Part shown: piece by piece, positions 8,205 through 17,075 of the stretch | Numbering within the stretch: position 1 is the stretch's first letter | How the letters are laid out: each line of letters begins with the position of its first letter | Source: Pseudomonas knackmussii B13 | GTDB lineage: Bacteria; Pseudomonadota; Gammaproteobacteria; Pseudomonadales; Pseudomonadaceae | Direction of reading: 5' to 3' | DNA length: 64,000 nt | Assembly (NCBI RefSeq): GCF_000689415.1 | Contig: NZ_HG322950.1 | Span: 5,029,501-5,093,500 of the forward strand | Notes under the pieces: model-generated | Database searches by the model: none | Seen by the model: the letters and a program-made list of their open reading frames with translations, nothing else | What the model was told of the DNA's origin: nothing | Translations under genes and position numbers: made by a program

Positions 8205-9314
8205 TCAAACTAACGGCGTATCCACCAGCCGCCCTTCCGGCGCATAGGGCTGCGCCTCGATGATCGGCTCGCGCCGCTGCAGCAGATCCACCAGCAGCCG
8301 GCACGAAGCCGGCGCCAGCACCAATCCATTGCGGTAGTGCCCGGTGTTCAGCCACAGGCCGGGGTATTCCGGCACAGGCCCGATGAAGGGAATCCCCTGC
8401 GGAGAACCCGGCCGCAGCCCGGCCCAATGCAGCACGGGCGCTTGTCCAGCCAATGCCGGCAACAGCTCCTCCGCCGACGCGCGCAGGCTCGCGAGGGCAT
8501 CTTCGGTCGGCGTCTTGTCGAACCCGGCATGCTCCAGCGTGCTGCCGATCAGGATGTGGCCGTCACGCCGGGGAATCGCGTAGCGCCCCTTGGCCAGCAC
8601 CATGCTGGAGAGGAAGTGTTCCGCACACTTGTAGAGGATCATCTGCCCCTTCACCGGCACCACCGGGAGGGTCAGCCCCAGGCTGGCCAGCAGCTCTCCA
8701 CTCCAGGCGCCGGCGGCCAGCACCGTAGTCTCCGACCGCAGTTCGCCCTGAGCGGTGCGCACGCCGCGAACCGCCCCCTGCTCCTGGATGAACCCCAGCA
8801 CCTCGCAATCCTCGCGAAGCTCGACCGCCGGCATGCGCAGCAGCGCCTCTCGGAGCGAACGCGCCAAGCGCGGATTGCGCACATTGGCCACGCCGGGCAT
8901 GTGGATCGCACGCTGGAAACCGGGCCCCAGCGCCGGCACGGCGTCGTGCACGGCAGAGATGTCCACTTCATCCAGCGGACGACCATTGGCGCGCGCCCAG
9001 GCCAGCGCTTCGGACTGATCTTCGAGATCCAGCCAGTAGAGGCCGGTGACATGCACCTCCGGATCGATGCCGGTTGCCTCGAGCAACTGCTGCCCGAGCG
9101 CGGGATAGAAGTCCTGCGACCAATGCGCGAGGTTCGCCACCGCACTGCTGTAGCGCCAGGGGTAAAGCGGCGAGACGATGCCGCCGCCGGCCCAGGATGA
9201 TTCCCGGCCCGTGGCACCGCGCTCGACCAGAGTCACCCGGCAGCCTTCCCGCGCCAGCGACCAGGCACTCAACAGACCGACGACTCCGCCCCCGACAACC
9301 AGCAAATCCGACAT
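8205..9314 (-). CDS. thiO: Glycine oxidase ThiO
   Basis: 369-residue FAD-dependent oxidase that turns glycine into iminoacetic acid for the thiazole ring of thiamine. An N-terminal dinucleotide-binding motif (VVGGGVVGLLSAW, about residues 5-17) is followed by the DAO-fold features SSWAGGGIVSPLYPW and, near the C-terminus, GLRPGSPQGIPFIGP and NTGHYRNGLVLAP, which match ThiO/DAO proteins. The start MSDLLVVGGG is chosen because it places the FAD loop at the very N-terminus. Its position between pilR and fimT is the usual one in Pseudomonas. No other thi gene is nearby. Confidence 0.93.
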   Translation of the reverse strand: MSDLLVVGGGVVGLLSAWSLAREGCRVTLVERGATGRESSWAGGGIVSPLYPWRYSSAVANLAHWSQDFYPALGQQLLEATGIDPEVHVTGLYWLDLEDQSEALAWARANGRPLDEVDISAVHDAVPALGPGFQRAIHMPGVANVRNPRLARSLREALLRMPAVELREDCEVLGFIQEQGAVRGVRTAQGELRSETTVLAAGAWSGELLASLGLTLPVVPVKGQMILYKCAEHFLSSMVLAKGRYAIPRRDGHILIGSTLEHAGFDKTPTEDALASLRASAEELLPALAGQAPVLHWAGLRPGSPQGIPFIGPVPEYPGLWLNTGHYRNGLVLAPASCRLLVDLLQRREPIIEAQPYAPEGRLVDTPLV

Positions 9315-9492
9315 CGCGCGACACCTCGAAGCAAAGAAAACGGCGGGCCCCACGACCCGGCGCGCACTATAGCAAGCCGCCCCGCCGGAAAGTCCCTACG
9401 CCCTATCGGGAACGCTCTCCCGAGCCAAGAGCCGCCGCCCCGCTGCAGCCCCGCCGATACTCCCGCCAACGGAAAGTACTGGGGACCTGACC

Positions 9493-10005
9493 ATGCTCAA
9501 ATGCCGCGGAATCAGTCTGGTGGAACTGCTGATCTGCCTTGCTCTGCTCGCGATCCTGATGTCGATGGCCGCTCCATCCTTCAGCGATCTACTCGCCCGA
9601 CAACGCACAGAGACCGCGGCACACAGCCTGCGAAGCGCACTCAACCTGGCGCGAGAGACAGCAGTAATGACCGGCCAGGTAGTCAGCATCGCCGCGATCG
9701 ATGGCGACTGGAGCGCGGGCTGGCGAGTCTTCCATGACCGCAACAACGACGGCATGCGCCAGGACGACGAGCACCCGCTGGCCAATCAGGCAGCCATCGA
9801 GGGCGTCTCAATCCAGGCAGACCGAACCAGCAAAAGCTACATCCACTTCCGCGCCGACGGCGTCAGCATTCAACCCAGCGGCGCCTTCCACGCCGGCCAC
9901 CTGGCGGTATGCGGCAAGGGTTCCAAAGCCTACAAGCTGCTCATCAACCGCAGCGGCCGAATCCGCCAGGAAAGCGCCGAGCCCGCCACGCTCTGCCCAC
10001 GCTAA
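9493..10005 (+). CDS. fimT: Type IV minor prepilin FimT (GspH/FimT family)
   Basis: 170 residues. Class III signal: MLKCRG is cut before ISLVELLICLALLAIL, keeping Glu5 and the hydrophobic N-terminal helix that prepilin peptidase PilD recognises. A GspH-type globular domain follows, with ARETAVMTGQVVSIAAID and a C-terminal Cys pair (VCGKGS ... TLCPR). FimT is a pilin-like protein; homologs bind DNA in natural transformation. I call it fimT because it is the first gene after thiO, as in PAO1; assignment versus FimU rests on position. A 151-base gap separates it from the next gene. Confidence 0.85.
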   Translation: MLKCRGISLVELLICLALLAILMSMAAPSFSDLLARQRTETAAHSLRSALNLARETAVMTGQVVSIAAIDGDWSAGWRVFHDRNNDGMRQDDEHPLANQAAIEGVSIQADRTSKSYIHFRADGVSIQPSGAFHAGHLAVCGKGSKAYKLLINRSGRIRQESAEPATLCPR

Positions 10006-10156
10006 CCAGCGCACAGCCTCAGCGCGACCGGCATCACAGAAGCTCGCACCCGACGACCGGATATCGTGCGATCGGCAACGATCATCCAGACAAATAGGAT
10101 TTTTCCTGCCGGAATAGGCAGCATTACCTCTAGTCAAAAGATCGAGGAATGCGCCT

Positions 10157-10684
10157 ATGTCGCGCAGCAAGGAGATGGCGGGGTTCACGCTGATCGAGCT
10201 GATGGTGGTGGTGGCCGTCGCCGCCATCCTGGCGAGCATCGCCATTCCCAGCTTCCGTACCCTGATGATGGACAACCAGATCACCAGCCAGACCAACATG
10301 GTCATCGGCCTGGTGCAGGCCGCGCGCAGTGAAGCCATTACCCAGCACTCGTTCGTGCGGGTCTGAGGCAGCAGCGACGCAGCTACCGATCAAAGCAACT
10401 ACAGCTGCAACAGCAGCAACTGGGAAGACGGCGCCATCATCTTCCGTAGCCCAGATAACACCACCACCACGGTCGCCAAGGCATCCTTGATCAAGGTCCT
10501 GCCGCCCAACGACAGCGGCTTGACCCTTAGCAGCAGCGGCACCATCACCATCAACCCCAACGGCACCCTGAACAATTCCGTGACCCTGCGCGTCTGCGAC
10601 TCCCGTGGCACTGATAGCTCGCGCGCCGTGACGGTCAACATCGCCGGCGTCGCCACCAGTGGAGCGAACAGCACATGTCCCTGA
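10157..10684 (+). pseudogene. fimU: Minor prepilin FimU (GspH family) interrupted by an in-frame TGA
   Basis: The frame opens after a GAGGA site with MSRSKEMAG, then the pilin helix FTLIELMVVVAVAAILASIAIPSF (Glu5 present) and the family segment VQAARSEAITQHSFVRV. A TGA then stops it at 10364-10366. The same frame continues open for 105 more codons (DAATDQSNYSCNSSNWEDGA ... VTLRVCDSRG ... NSTCP) and ends at 10684, overlapping pilV, just where a full 175-residue FimU should end. So the downstream half is clearly the globular domain. In relatives a Cys commonly follows the V-x-V strand here, so one base change from TGC or TGT explains the stop. If real, only a 69-residue helix stub is made. Confidence 0.8.
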
Positions 10685-11163
10685 TTCGCGGCCGTCAAGG
10701 CGGCTTCACCCTGATCGAAGTGCTGATTGCATTGCTGGTCCTGGCGATCGGCCTGTTGGGCATGGCCTCGCTGACCATGACCAGCCTGCAAAGCAACCAG
10801 AGTGCCTACCAACGCGGCCAAGCCAGCCAACTGGCCTTCGACCTCGTCGAGCGCATGCGCAGCAATAGCGATCAGGCGACGCTTGGCCAATCGCCTTACG
10901 CCGCGACACTCGACACCGATAGCACCCTTAACAACCCGGACTGCAAGACCAAGACCGCCGGCTGCACGCCATCCCAACAGGCGGCGCAGGATATGTACGA
11001 ATGGTGGGCGAACCTGCAGGGTGCCCTTCCCGGCGCTTCCGCCACCATCACAAAAAACAACGCCAACGAGTACCAGATCGTCATCAGCTGGACCGAATCG
11101 GACTCGCAGCAACGCTCGACGAGCACCCAGACCAGTAGCTTCACCCTGAGGGTCAATCTATGA
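10675..11163 (+). CDS. pilV: Type IV minor prepilin PilV
   Basis: 162 residues. Leader MSLIRGRQGG is followed by FTLIEVLIALLVLAIGLLGMASL, with Glu5, the PilV/GspI signature. PilV joins PilW, PilX, FimU and PilE in the complex that primes pilus assembly and carries PilY1. The globular part has a Cys pair (NPDCKTKTAGC). The ATG lies inside the last codons of fimU (10-base overlap) and its stop overlaps the pilW ATG as ATGA, so translation is probably coupled along the operon; an early stop in fimU may reduce re-initiation here. Confidence 0.93.
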   Translation: MSLIRGRQGGFTLIEVLIALLVLAIGLLGMASLTMTSLQSNQSAYQRGQASQLAFDLVERMRSNSDQATLGQSPYAATLDTDSTLNNPDCKTKTAGCTPSQQAAQDMYEWWANLQGALPGASATITKNNANEYQIVISWTESDSQQRSTSTQTSSFTLRVNL

Positions 11164-11852
11164 CTGTCCGCCATCACAGCGGCCGGGCGAGCCAGCGCGG
11201 TCTGTCGATGATCGAACTGATGGTCGCCCTGCTGCTCAGCTCGCTGCTGCTGCTTGGCGTTCTGCAGATGTTCAGCAACAGCTCGCACTCCAATAAGGTC
11301 AGCACCGCGCTGATCCAGGTGCAGGACAGCGGCCGCGTGGTGCTCGACATGATCGCCAGCGATGCCCGTCGTGCCGGTTACCAGGGTTGTGTCATGCCGA
11401 GCAACGTGGTCACTGTGAGCAACGGCACCAAGTTTCCGCGCGATGCCGTCACCACGATTGCTGGCAACAACACCAGCATCACCTTCAACTATGCCGTTAC
11501 GACCAATACCGGCATCGCCATGCCCGGTACCAACAAGGGCTGCGTCAACGGCACAACCCCGACGCTCTATCTCTACTCGGTCACCTACAGCAACTGCGCG
11601 AACGGCACCTCCATCTGCATGAACTCCACCACCAGCGGCGGCACCCAGACCATTGTCGATGGCGCGCAGATCACAGGGTTCAACCTCGGTTACGAGTCCG
11701 GTGCCAACACCGTATGGAAGTCCGCCGGCACCATCACCAGTGCGCAGCTCCAGAGCGCCGATCGCCTGCAGGTCAGCCTCACCGCGACGGAAAGCACGCA
11801 GAACGTCTCTCGAAGCTTCGTCAACACCATCGAACTGAGGAACCGGCCATGA
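11160..11852 (+). CDS. pilW: Type IV minor prepilin PilW
   Basis: 230 residues. The long leader ends in RASQRG, then LSMIELMVALLLSSLLLLGVLQMF (Glu5 present), typical of PilW/GspJ. The globular domain has the family segment VQDSGRVVLDMIASDARRAGYQGC and several Cys residues (GCVMP, KGCVN, SNCANGTSIC). It belongs to the tip/priming complex. ATGA overlaps on both sides tie it to pilV and pilX. Confidence 0.93.
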   Translation: MTVRHHSGRASQRGLSMIELMVALLLSSLLLLGVLQMFSNSSHSNKVSTALIQVQDSGRVVLDMIASDARRAGYQGCVMPSNVVTVSNGTKFPRDAVTTIAGNNTSITFNYAVTTNTGIAMPGTNKGCVNGTTPTLYLYSVTYSNCANGTSICMNSTTSGGTQTIVDGAQITGFNLGYESGANTVWKSAGTITSAQLQSADRLQVSLTATESTQNVSRSFVNTIELRNRP

Positions 11853-12313
11853 CCTCCCTGAAGCCACAACGCGGGATGGCCCTGATCGTCAGCCTGCTGC
11901 TATTGCTGATTCTCACGGTGCTGGCGATCTCCATGGCCAGCACCTCTACCCTGCAGCAACGCATTTCCGGCAACGCCCAGCAGCAGAACCTGGCCTTCCA
12001 GGCTTCGGAGAGCGGGCTCAAATATTGGGTCCAGTGGTACAAGGACCACGGCAACAAACCTACCGAGCCCGCTACCGTGGATTTTTCCTCCGGTGACTCC
12101 GGCAACGCGCGCGCGAGCGTGACCTCGTCCAGCCTGGAATGCTCGCGAGTCATCCCGCCGCAGAGTCTCAGCGTCGGAGGCCTCGTCTACAACTGCTACC
12201 AGGTCAGCAGCCAGGCCAAAGCCTGCAAGAGCCTGTCCGGCTGCGACCCGACTACTTCGACCGGCCAGGCCCGCGCCCTGCATCGTCGCAGTTACATCCA
12301 GGCCACCTATTAA
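11849..12313 (+). CDS. pilX: Type IV minor prepilin PilX
   Basis: 154 residues. Begins MTSLKPQRG followed by MALIVSLLLLLILTVLAISMAS. There is no Glu at position 5 of the mature helix (it is Val), as in the GspK-like subunit thought to cap the tip. The conserved QQRISGNAQQQNLAFQASESGL segment and C-terminal Cys residues (CYQ, ACKSLSGC) match PilX. ATGA overlap with pilW; pilY1 begins 20 bases after the stop. I start at 11849 because the longer in-frame region upstream is just pilW read in another frame. Confidence 0.92.
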   Translation: MTSLKPQRGMALIVSLLLLLILTVLAISMASTSTLQQRISGNAQQQNLAFQASESGLKYWVQWYKDHGNKPTEPATVDFSSGDSGNARASVTSSSLECSRVIPPQSLSVGGLVYNCYQVSSQAKACKSLSGCDPTTSTGQARALHRRSYIQATY

Positions 12314-12333
12314 ACGACCGCCAGGTGCACAGC

Positions 12334-15300
12334 ATGAGCCCCCATCTGTCCTTCATCCGTAGCCTGCTGAGCGGAGCCCTGCTGACTGCAGGCATCGGAT
12401 TCGCCACCGCGAGTTATGCCGACGACACCGAGATCTTCTTCGGCGGCCAGTCGATCGACAGCAGCGTCCGCCCCAATGTGCTTTTCGTATTGGACAACTC
12501 AGGCTCCATGGCCTGGCGTACCGACAGCAACAACAATCCTTGGGGCAACGAGCAATCGCGGATGACGGTGCTCAAGCAATCCTTTTCCGACATCATCACG
12601 AGCACCAACGGCATCAATGCCGGCCTGATGATCCTCAACCCCGATGACGACCAGCGTCTGCTCTACCCGGTCACCAATATCGACAACGCCGTACCCAGTG
12701 GCGCAACCCAGTACGCCGGCGCCCCCGAAATCGCCCAGGGCAGCGACGACGCCACCCAGCGCACCGATATCTCGTCCACCGCCAGCATCAGCGAGACCAG
12801 CCTGCCGATGGGCTATATCGGCAGTACCACCACGGCAACCAATGATGGCACCTCGATTCTCGGCGATACCGATGCATTCTTCGTCAGCACGGCCAATGCC
12901 AACTACGCCTGCCGAATGCGTGCGACCGGGGTATCGAACCGAAATACGTCGATCTGTAATAACAGTGACCTCACCGAGCTAAACATCAACTCGACCTCCA
13001 ACACGAACAACCGCACCGCACTGTTCTATTTCCGCTCGCTAGGCCTGCCGGCAAACGCCACCATCAACAGCGCTTACCTGCAGCTGACTCCCACCAATGG
13101 CGGCAGAAATACCACGCCTCCGACGCTTGCCCTGAGAATCGAGCAATCGAAAACCCCGGCCGCATTGAACGACAGTACAACCATTGGCACGAGAACCTTC
13201 GCCAGCGCCAACCTCACCGCCCCCAGCTGGCGAAGCGGCCGTACGATTCAGGTTGACATCCAGAGCCTGCTGCAGACGATGCAGGGCTTGAACCCCACGG
13301 ACAGCGCCGTTAGCGATATCCTGCTGAGCTTCCGCGCCACCCAGGCAAACGACTACACCTTCTGCGTGCGCGGTTGCGCCACCGGCACCTTCCCGACCCT
13401 GGTGGTGAACTACACCACCACCTCCAACGTCACCTTGACCCGCATGGGCGCCGTACGCTTCCAGAACGTGGCCATTCCTCAGGGTGCAACAATAACCTCC
13501 GCACGAATTTCCTTTGCCCCTGCGACTAGCAACAGCGATCCAGTGACTTTCCAAGTGAAAGGACAACTGGCCAGCGACGCAGCCACCTTCAGCGCTACGG
13601 AGAACCTGGCTGCACGCGCGAAGACCAACGCAGTTACCAACTGGATCCCTGACGCCTGGGCCAGCGCCAGCCCGCCGGTTCCCGTACAAGGCCCCGATGT
13701 CACCAGCGTCATGCAGGAAATCGTCAGCCAGAGCGGCTGGTGCGGTAACAACTCGGCCGCGTTCTTCTTCACGCCCAACGGTGGTAGCGGTTCCCGTACG
13801 GCTTACAGCTACGAAGGCGGGGTGGGCCTGCAGCCCACTTTGACAGTCACCTACACCGGAGGCAGCAGCGGCTGCCTGAACCCGATCGTGGAGGCCCGCG
13901 TCACCGATGCGAAGAACGACGGCTTCGAGACCGCTCCGGGGCGTCGCTACAACTCGCCAACCCTGGGCGCCACCACACTGCCGCTAGATGCCGGCATCAT
14001 TGCGGCGCGCTATACCAACCTGCTGATCAACAAGAATGCGACCGTACTGGATGCCAAGCTGTTCATTACGCCGAGCGCCACCGTCACATCGCCCAGCGTC
14101 AGCACCAATATCAGCTTCGAGGATGCGGACAACTCGGCCGCCTACCAGTCCGACTCAGGCAACTTTGCCCTGCGCTCTCAGACTTCGTCAGTCGCTTGCA
14201 CTATCAATAACAGCAATGGTGGTTGGACTTCCGGCACGCCGTTCAGCTGCCCCGGCCTCGCCTCTTCACTACAGACGGTGTTCAACCGCAGCGGCTGGGC
14301 ACCGGGTAACGCCCTGTCGGTGTTCATGAACCAGAGCGCGGACAGCACCCTCAATGCCCGCGCCTACGAGAGCAACCCGGCACAGTCCCTGCGCCTGCGC
14401 ATCAAACTTGCCAGCGGCGGCCTGAGCACTACGCCCTATACCGTACGTAATGCGTTGAACGCGCTGGTGCAGAACCTTACCCCGACTGGCAGTACACCTA
14501 TCGTCCCGACGCTCGACGATGCCGTGAATTACCTGCGCAATGGGGCTAACGGGAACCCCAGCCCGATCAATAGCGCTTGCCAGACAACGCACCTGGTATT
14601 GCTGACCGATGGCCAGGCCAACCTGAACACCGATGCAGCGAAAAATGACATCGCCTCGCTGACCGGTGCCAGCTGTACGGGTGACGCCACCGACGACGGC
14701 GAAAAATGCGCCCGCAGCCTGGCCACCTGGATGGCCAAGAACAACCAGATCTCGAACATCGACGGCAGCACCATCACCACCCATACCGTTGGCTTCGCCC
14801 TGGATGCGAGCGGAGCAACGGCTAGCGCCAATATCAAGAAGTTCCTCAGCGACCTGGCCACCAATGGCGGCGGCGGCAGCTACAACGCCAGCACTGCCGG
14901 AGACCTGTCGAGTGCTTTCAACGACATCATCCAGCACGTGATTTCCACCGACAGTTCCTTCGTGGCCGCCAGCGCGCCGGTGAACACCTTCAACCGCCAG
15001 GACAACAAGGACCAGCTGTACTTCTCGGTTTTCCGTCCGAAGGAAACCGATACCTGGCCGGGCAACCTGAAGCGCTATCGCCTGGACACTGCCTCGGCAA
15101 CAATCGTCGACGCCGACAACGTGGCCGCAGTCAACCCGCTGACCGGGTTCTTCAAGGACAGCGCGCGCAGCTTCTGGAGCGCGACAGCCGACGGCAACGA
15201 CACCACCGCCGGAGGTGCAGCAGCAAACCTGCCAGCCGCCGCATCGCGCCACCTGTATACCTTTATCGGTAACTCGCCAGCCGCGGCTACCGCCCTGAGC

Positions 15301-17064
15301 GCGCTCGACACCTCGAACACCGCCATCACCAATAGCCTGCTGGGGATCACCGATCCCAACGACACCGCCTCGCGCACCGCAGCCATCAACTACATCCGCG
15401 GCCTGACCACCACCGGTTCGCAGCGCAAGGCCCTGGGCGATCCGCTGCACTCCTCGCCGCGCCTGGTCACCTACGCCTGCAACAGCTACACCGATACCAC
15501 CTATACCGCGTGCGACACCGAGGACCAGAGCGCGGTAATGGCGACCAACGAAGGCTATCTGCACATGTTCGACACCAGTAACGGCCAGGAGCAGTTCGCC
15601 TTCATGCCCGAGCCTCTGCTGTCGAACATCACGCAGTTGGCGGCGAACGCCAAGTCGACGACCGCCAAGCCACGCCCTTACGGGATGGATAACACCGTCA
15701 CCCTGTGGGTCAACGACGCCAACAAGAACGGCGTCATCTACGGCGGCCTGGATCCCACCAAGACCACCCCGACCCTGCTCACCGGCTTGAACACCGGCGA
15801 GTTCGTCTACGCCTACGGCACCATGGGGCGTGGCGGTCGCAATATCTATGCATTGGATGTCACCGACCGCTCCGCGCCGAAGCTCCTGTGGCTGATCAAG
15901 GGCGGCGTGACCACTGGCTTCGAGCAACTGGGGCAGACCTGGTCTGCGCCGGTCAAGACGAAGATCAACGTCGGCGGCACCATCACCGATGTGCTGATCT
16001 TCGCTGGCGGCTACGACCCCAACCAGGACAACGTCAGCATCCCGACCGCCGACACCATGGGCAACGCGGTCTACATCGTCAACGCCAAGACCGGTGCGCT
16101 GCTCTGGTCCGCCAGCAAGTCGAGCGGTAGCGTGTCGCTTAGCAGAATGAGCTACAGCATGCCTGCACCGGTACGAGTCATTGATCTGCAGCAGAACAGC
16201 AACGGCACGCTGATCAATGACGACCAGCAACTCGCCGATGAGTTCTTCGTCGGCGACATGGGCGGACAGGTCTGGCGCTTCTACATCAACAACGGCGCCA
16301 ATGCCGGCAATACCCTGGTCACTCCGGGTGGCACCAGCAACAACGGTGTCTTCGCCAGTGTCATCCCGGCCGACACCGGCAGCACCACCGATGCCGATCG
16401 CAAGCTCAAGATGCGGCGCTTCTACAACGAGCCAGACGTGGCAATCCTCAACGTCAACGGAACCCTCATGCTCACCGTCAACATCGGCTCGGGCTACCGC
16501 GGCCACCCGCTGAGCAAGCTGACCGAGGACCGCTTCTACTCGTTCCGCACCCCAGTGCTGACCAAGCCCTCGACCAGTGAAGGCACCCTGACCGAAAGCA
16601 GCCTGTACGACGCCACCAGCAACCTGGTGCAGGCCGGCACGGATGCCCAGAAGGCAGACGCCAGTAACGCCTTCAGCACCACCACTGCCGGCGGCTGGAT
16701 GATCAAGCTGAACAGCTCTGGCGGTGAGAAAGTCTTGACCCGAGCACTCACCGTTAACGGCTTCGTCTTCTTCAACACCTACGAACCGACCGCCAACGCT
16801 AACTCATGCCAGGCCGCGGTGGGCGTCAACCGCTCCTACGTCGTCAATCTGGCCGATGCCACGCCGTACTCCACAGACACCAGCGGCAACACCAACACTT
16901 CTCCATCAGCACGCTATAACGTGGTGAACACCACCGGCCTGCTGCCCGACCCAACGTTGGTAACCATTGGCGGCACCAGCTTCGTGATCAACGGCACCGA
17001 CATCCGCAAGCCACCGCAGCTGAATACCAGCGAGTTCTACTGGATCGACGAGGACAAATTTTGA
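12334..17064 (+). CDS. pilY1: Type IV pilus tip adhesin PilY1, enlarged by tandem modules inside the VWA domain
   Basis: 1576 residues against about 1160 in PAO1. Order: signal peptide 1-29 (ATASYA); start of a von Willebrand A domain with MIDAS DxSxS (DNSGSM, 54-59); about 550 inserted residues (roughly 135-690); the rest of the VWA domain (TGSTPIVPTLDDAV, TTHLVLLTDGQAN near 751, TTHTVGFALD); then the C-terminal PilY1 beta-propeller (ALGDPLHSSPRLV, GYLHMFDTSNGQEQ, YGTMGRGGRNIYALD, EFFVGDMGGQVWRF). A loop DANKNGVIYG at 1128 resembles the calcium site that regulates twitching in the family. The insert holds three beta-rich repeats with Cys pairs. No RGD motif is present. PilY1 acts at the pilus tip in adhesion and surface sensing. 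Confidence 0.95.
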   Translation: MSPHLSFIRSLLSGALLTAGIGFATASYADDTEIFFGGQSIDSSVRPNVLFVLDNSGSMAWRTDSNNNPWGNEQSRMTVLKQSFSDIITSTNGINAGLMILNPDDDQRLLYPVTNIDNAVPSGATQYAGAPEIAQGSDDATQRTDISSTASISETSLPMGYIGSTTTATNDGTSILGDTDAFFVSTANANYACRMRATGVSNRNTSICNNSDLTELNINSTSNTNNRTALFYFRSLGLPANATINSAYLQLTPTNGGRNTTPPTLALRIEQSKTPAALNDSTTIGTRTFASANLTAPSWRSGRTIQVDIQSLLQTMQGLNPTDSAVSDILLSFRATQANDYTFCVRGCATGTFPTLVVNYTTTSNVTLTRMGAVRFQNVAIPQGATITSARISFAPATSNSDPVTFQVKGQLASDAATFSATENLAARAKTNAVTNWIPDAWASASPPVPVQGPDVTSVMQEIVSQSGWCGNNSAAFFFTPNGGSGSRTAYSYEGGVGLQPTLTVTYTGGSSGCLNPIVEARVTDAKNDGFETAPGRRYNSPTLGATTLPLDAGIIAARYTNLLINKNATVLDAKLFITPSATVTSPSVSTNISFEDADNSAAYQSDSGNFALRSQTSSVACTINNSNGGWTSGTPFSCPGLASSLQTVFNRSGWAPGNALSVFMNQSADSTLNARAYESNPAQSLRLRIKLASGGLSTTPYTVRNALNALVQNLTPTGSTPIVPTLDDAVNYLRNGANGNPSPINSACQTTHLVLLTDGQANLNTDAAKNDIASLTGASCTGDATDDGEKCARSLATWMAKNNQISNIDGSTITTHTVGFALDASGATASANIKKFLSDLATNGGGGSYNASTAGDLSSAFNDIIQHVISTDSSFVAASAPVNTFNRQDNKDQLYFSVFRPKETDTWPGNLKRYRLDTASATIVDADNVAAVNPLTGFFKDSARSFWSATADGNDTTAGGAAANLPAAASRHLYTFIGNSPAAATALSALDTSNTAITNSLLGITDPNDTASRTAAINYIRGLTTTGSQRKALGDPLHSSPRLVTYACNSYTDTTYTACDTEDQSAVMATNEGYLHMFDTSNGQEQFAFMPEPLLSNITQLAANAKSTTAKPRPYGMDNTVTLWVNDANKNGVIYGGLDPTKTTPTLLTGLNTGEFVYAYGTMGRGGRNIYALDVTDRSAPKLLWLIKGGVTTGFEQLGQTWSAPVKTKINVGGTITDVLIFAGGYDPNQDNVSIPTADTMGNAVYIVNAKTGALLWSASKSSGSVSLSRMSYSMPAPVRVIDLQQNSNGTLINDDQQLADEFFVGDMGGQVWRFYINNGANAGNTLVTPGGTSNNGVFASVIPADTGSTTDADRKLKMRRFYNEPDVAILNVNGTLMLTVNIGSGYRGHPLSKLTEDRFYSFRTPVLTKPSTSEGTLTESSLYDATSNLVQAGTDAQKADASNAFSTTTAGGWMIKLNSSGGEKVLTRALTVNGFVFFNTYEPTANANSCQAAVGVNRSYVVNLADATPYSTDTSGNTNTSPSARYNVVNTTGLLPDPTLVTIGGTSFVINGTDIRKPPQLNTSEFYWIDEDKF
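12870..14415 (+). repeat. Three tandem beta-rich modules within pilY1
   Basis: Approximate units 12870-13425, 13429-13860 and 13870-14415. Each shows a front pattern of the type F/Y-x-x-L/V-x-I/L-P-x-x-A-T-I-x-S-A and, in units 2 and 3, a back pattern S-G-W-x-x-G/N-N followed by R-x-A-Y-x-Y/S-E and a Q-P-T/S-L-x-L/V strand; unit 1 ends with a matching TFPTLVVNYT strand. This resembles DNRLRE/CBM96-like beta-sandwich modules of surface proteins. Sequence identity between units is low, so boundaries are approximate. Confidence 0.6.
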
Positions 17065-17075
17065 GAACGCCGGCA

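Noticed and set aside
10379..10408. Stem-loop after the fimU TGA as a selenocysteine insertion element
   Set aside because: Only 6 bp of stem around an 18-base loop, no SECIS-like apical loop, and no known Sec-containing pilins; a nonsense mutation is simpler.
14269..16506. A long open frame (about 745 codons) antisense to pilY1
   Set aside because: It is the complement of a confident gene, has no recognisable domain and shows the Ala/Gly/Val-rich pattern typical of antisense frames in GC-rich DNA.
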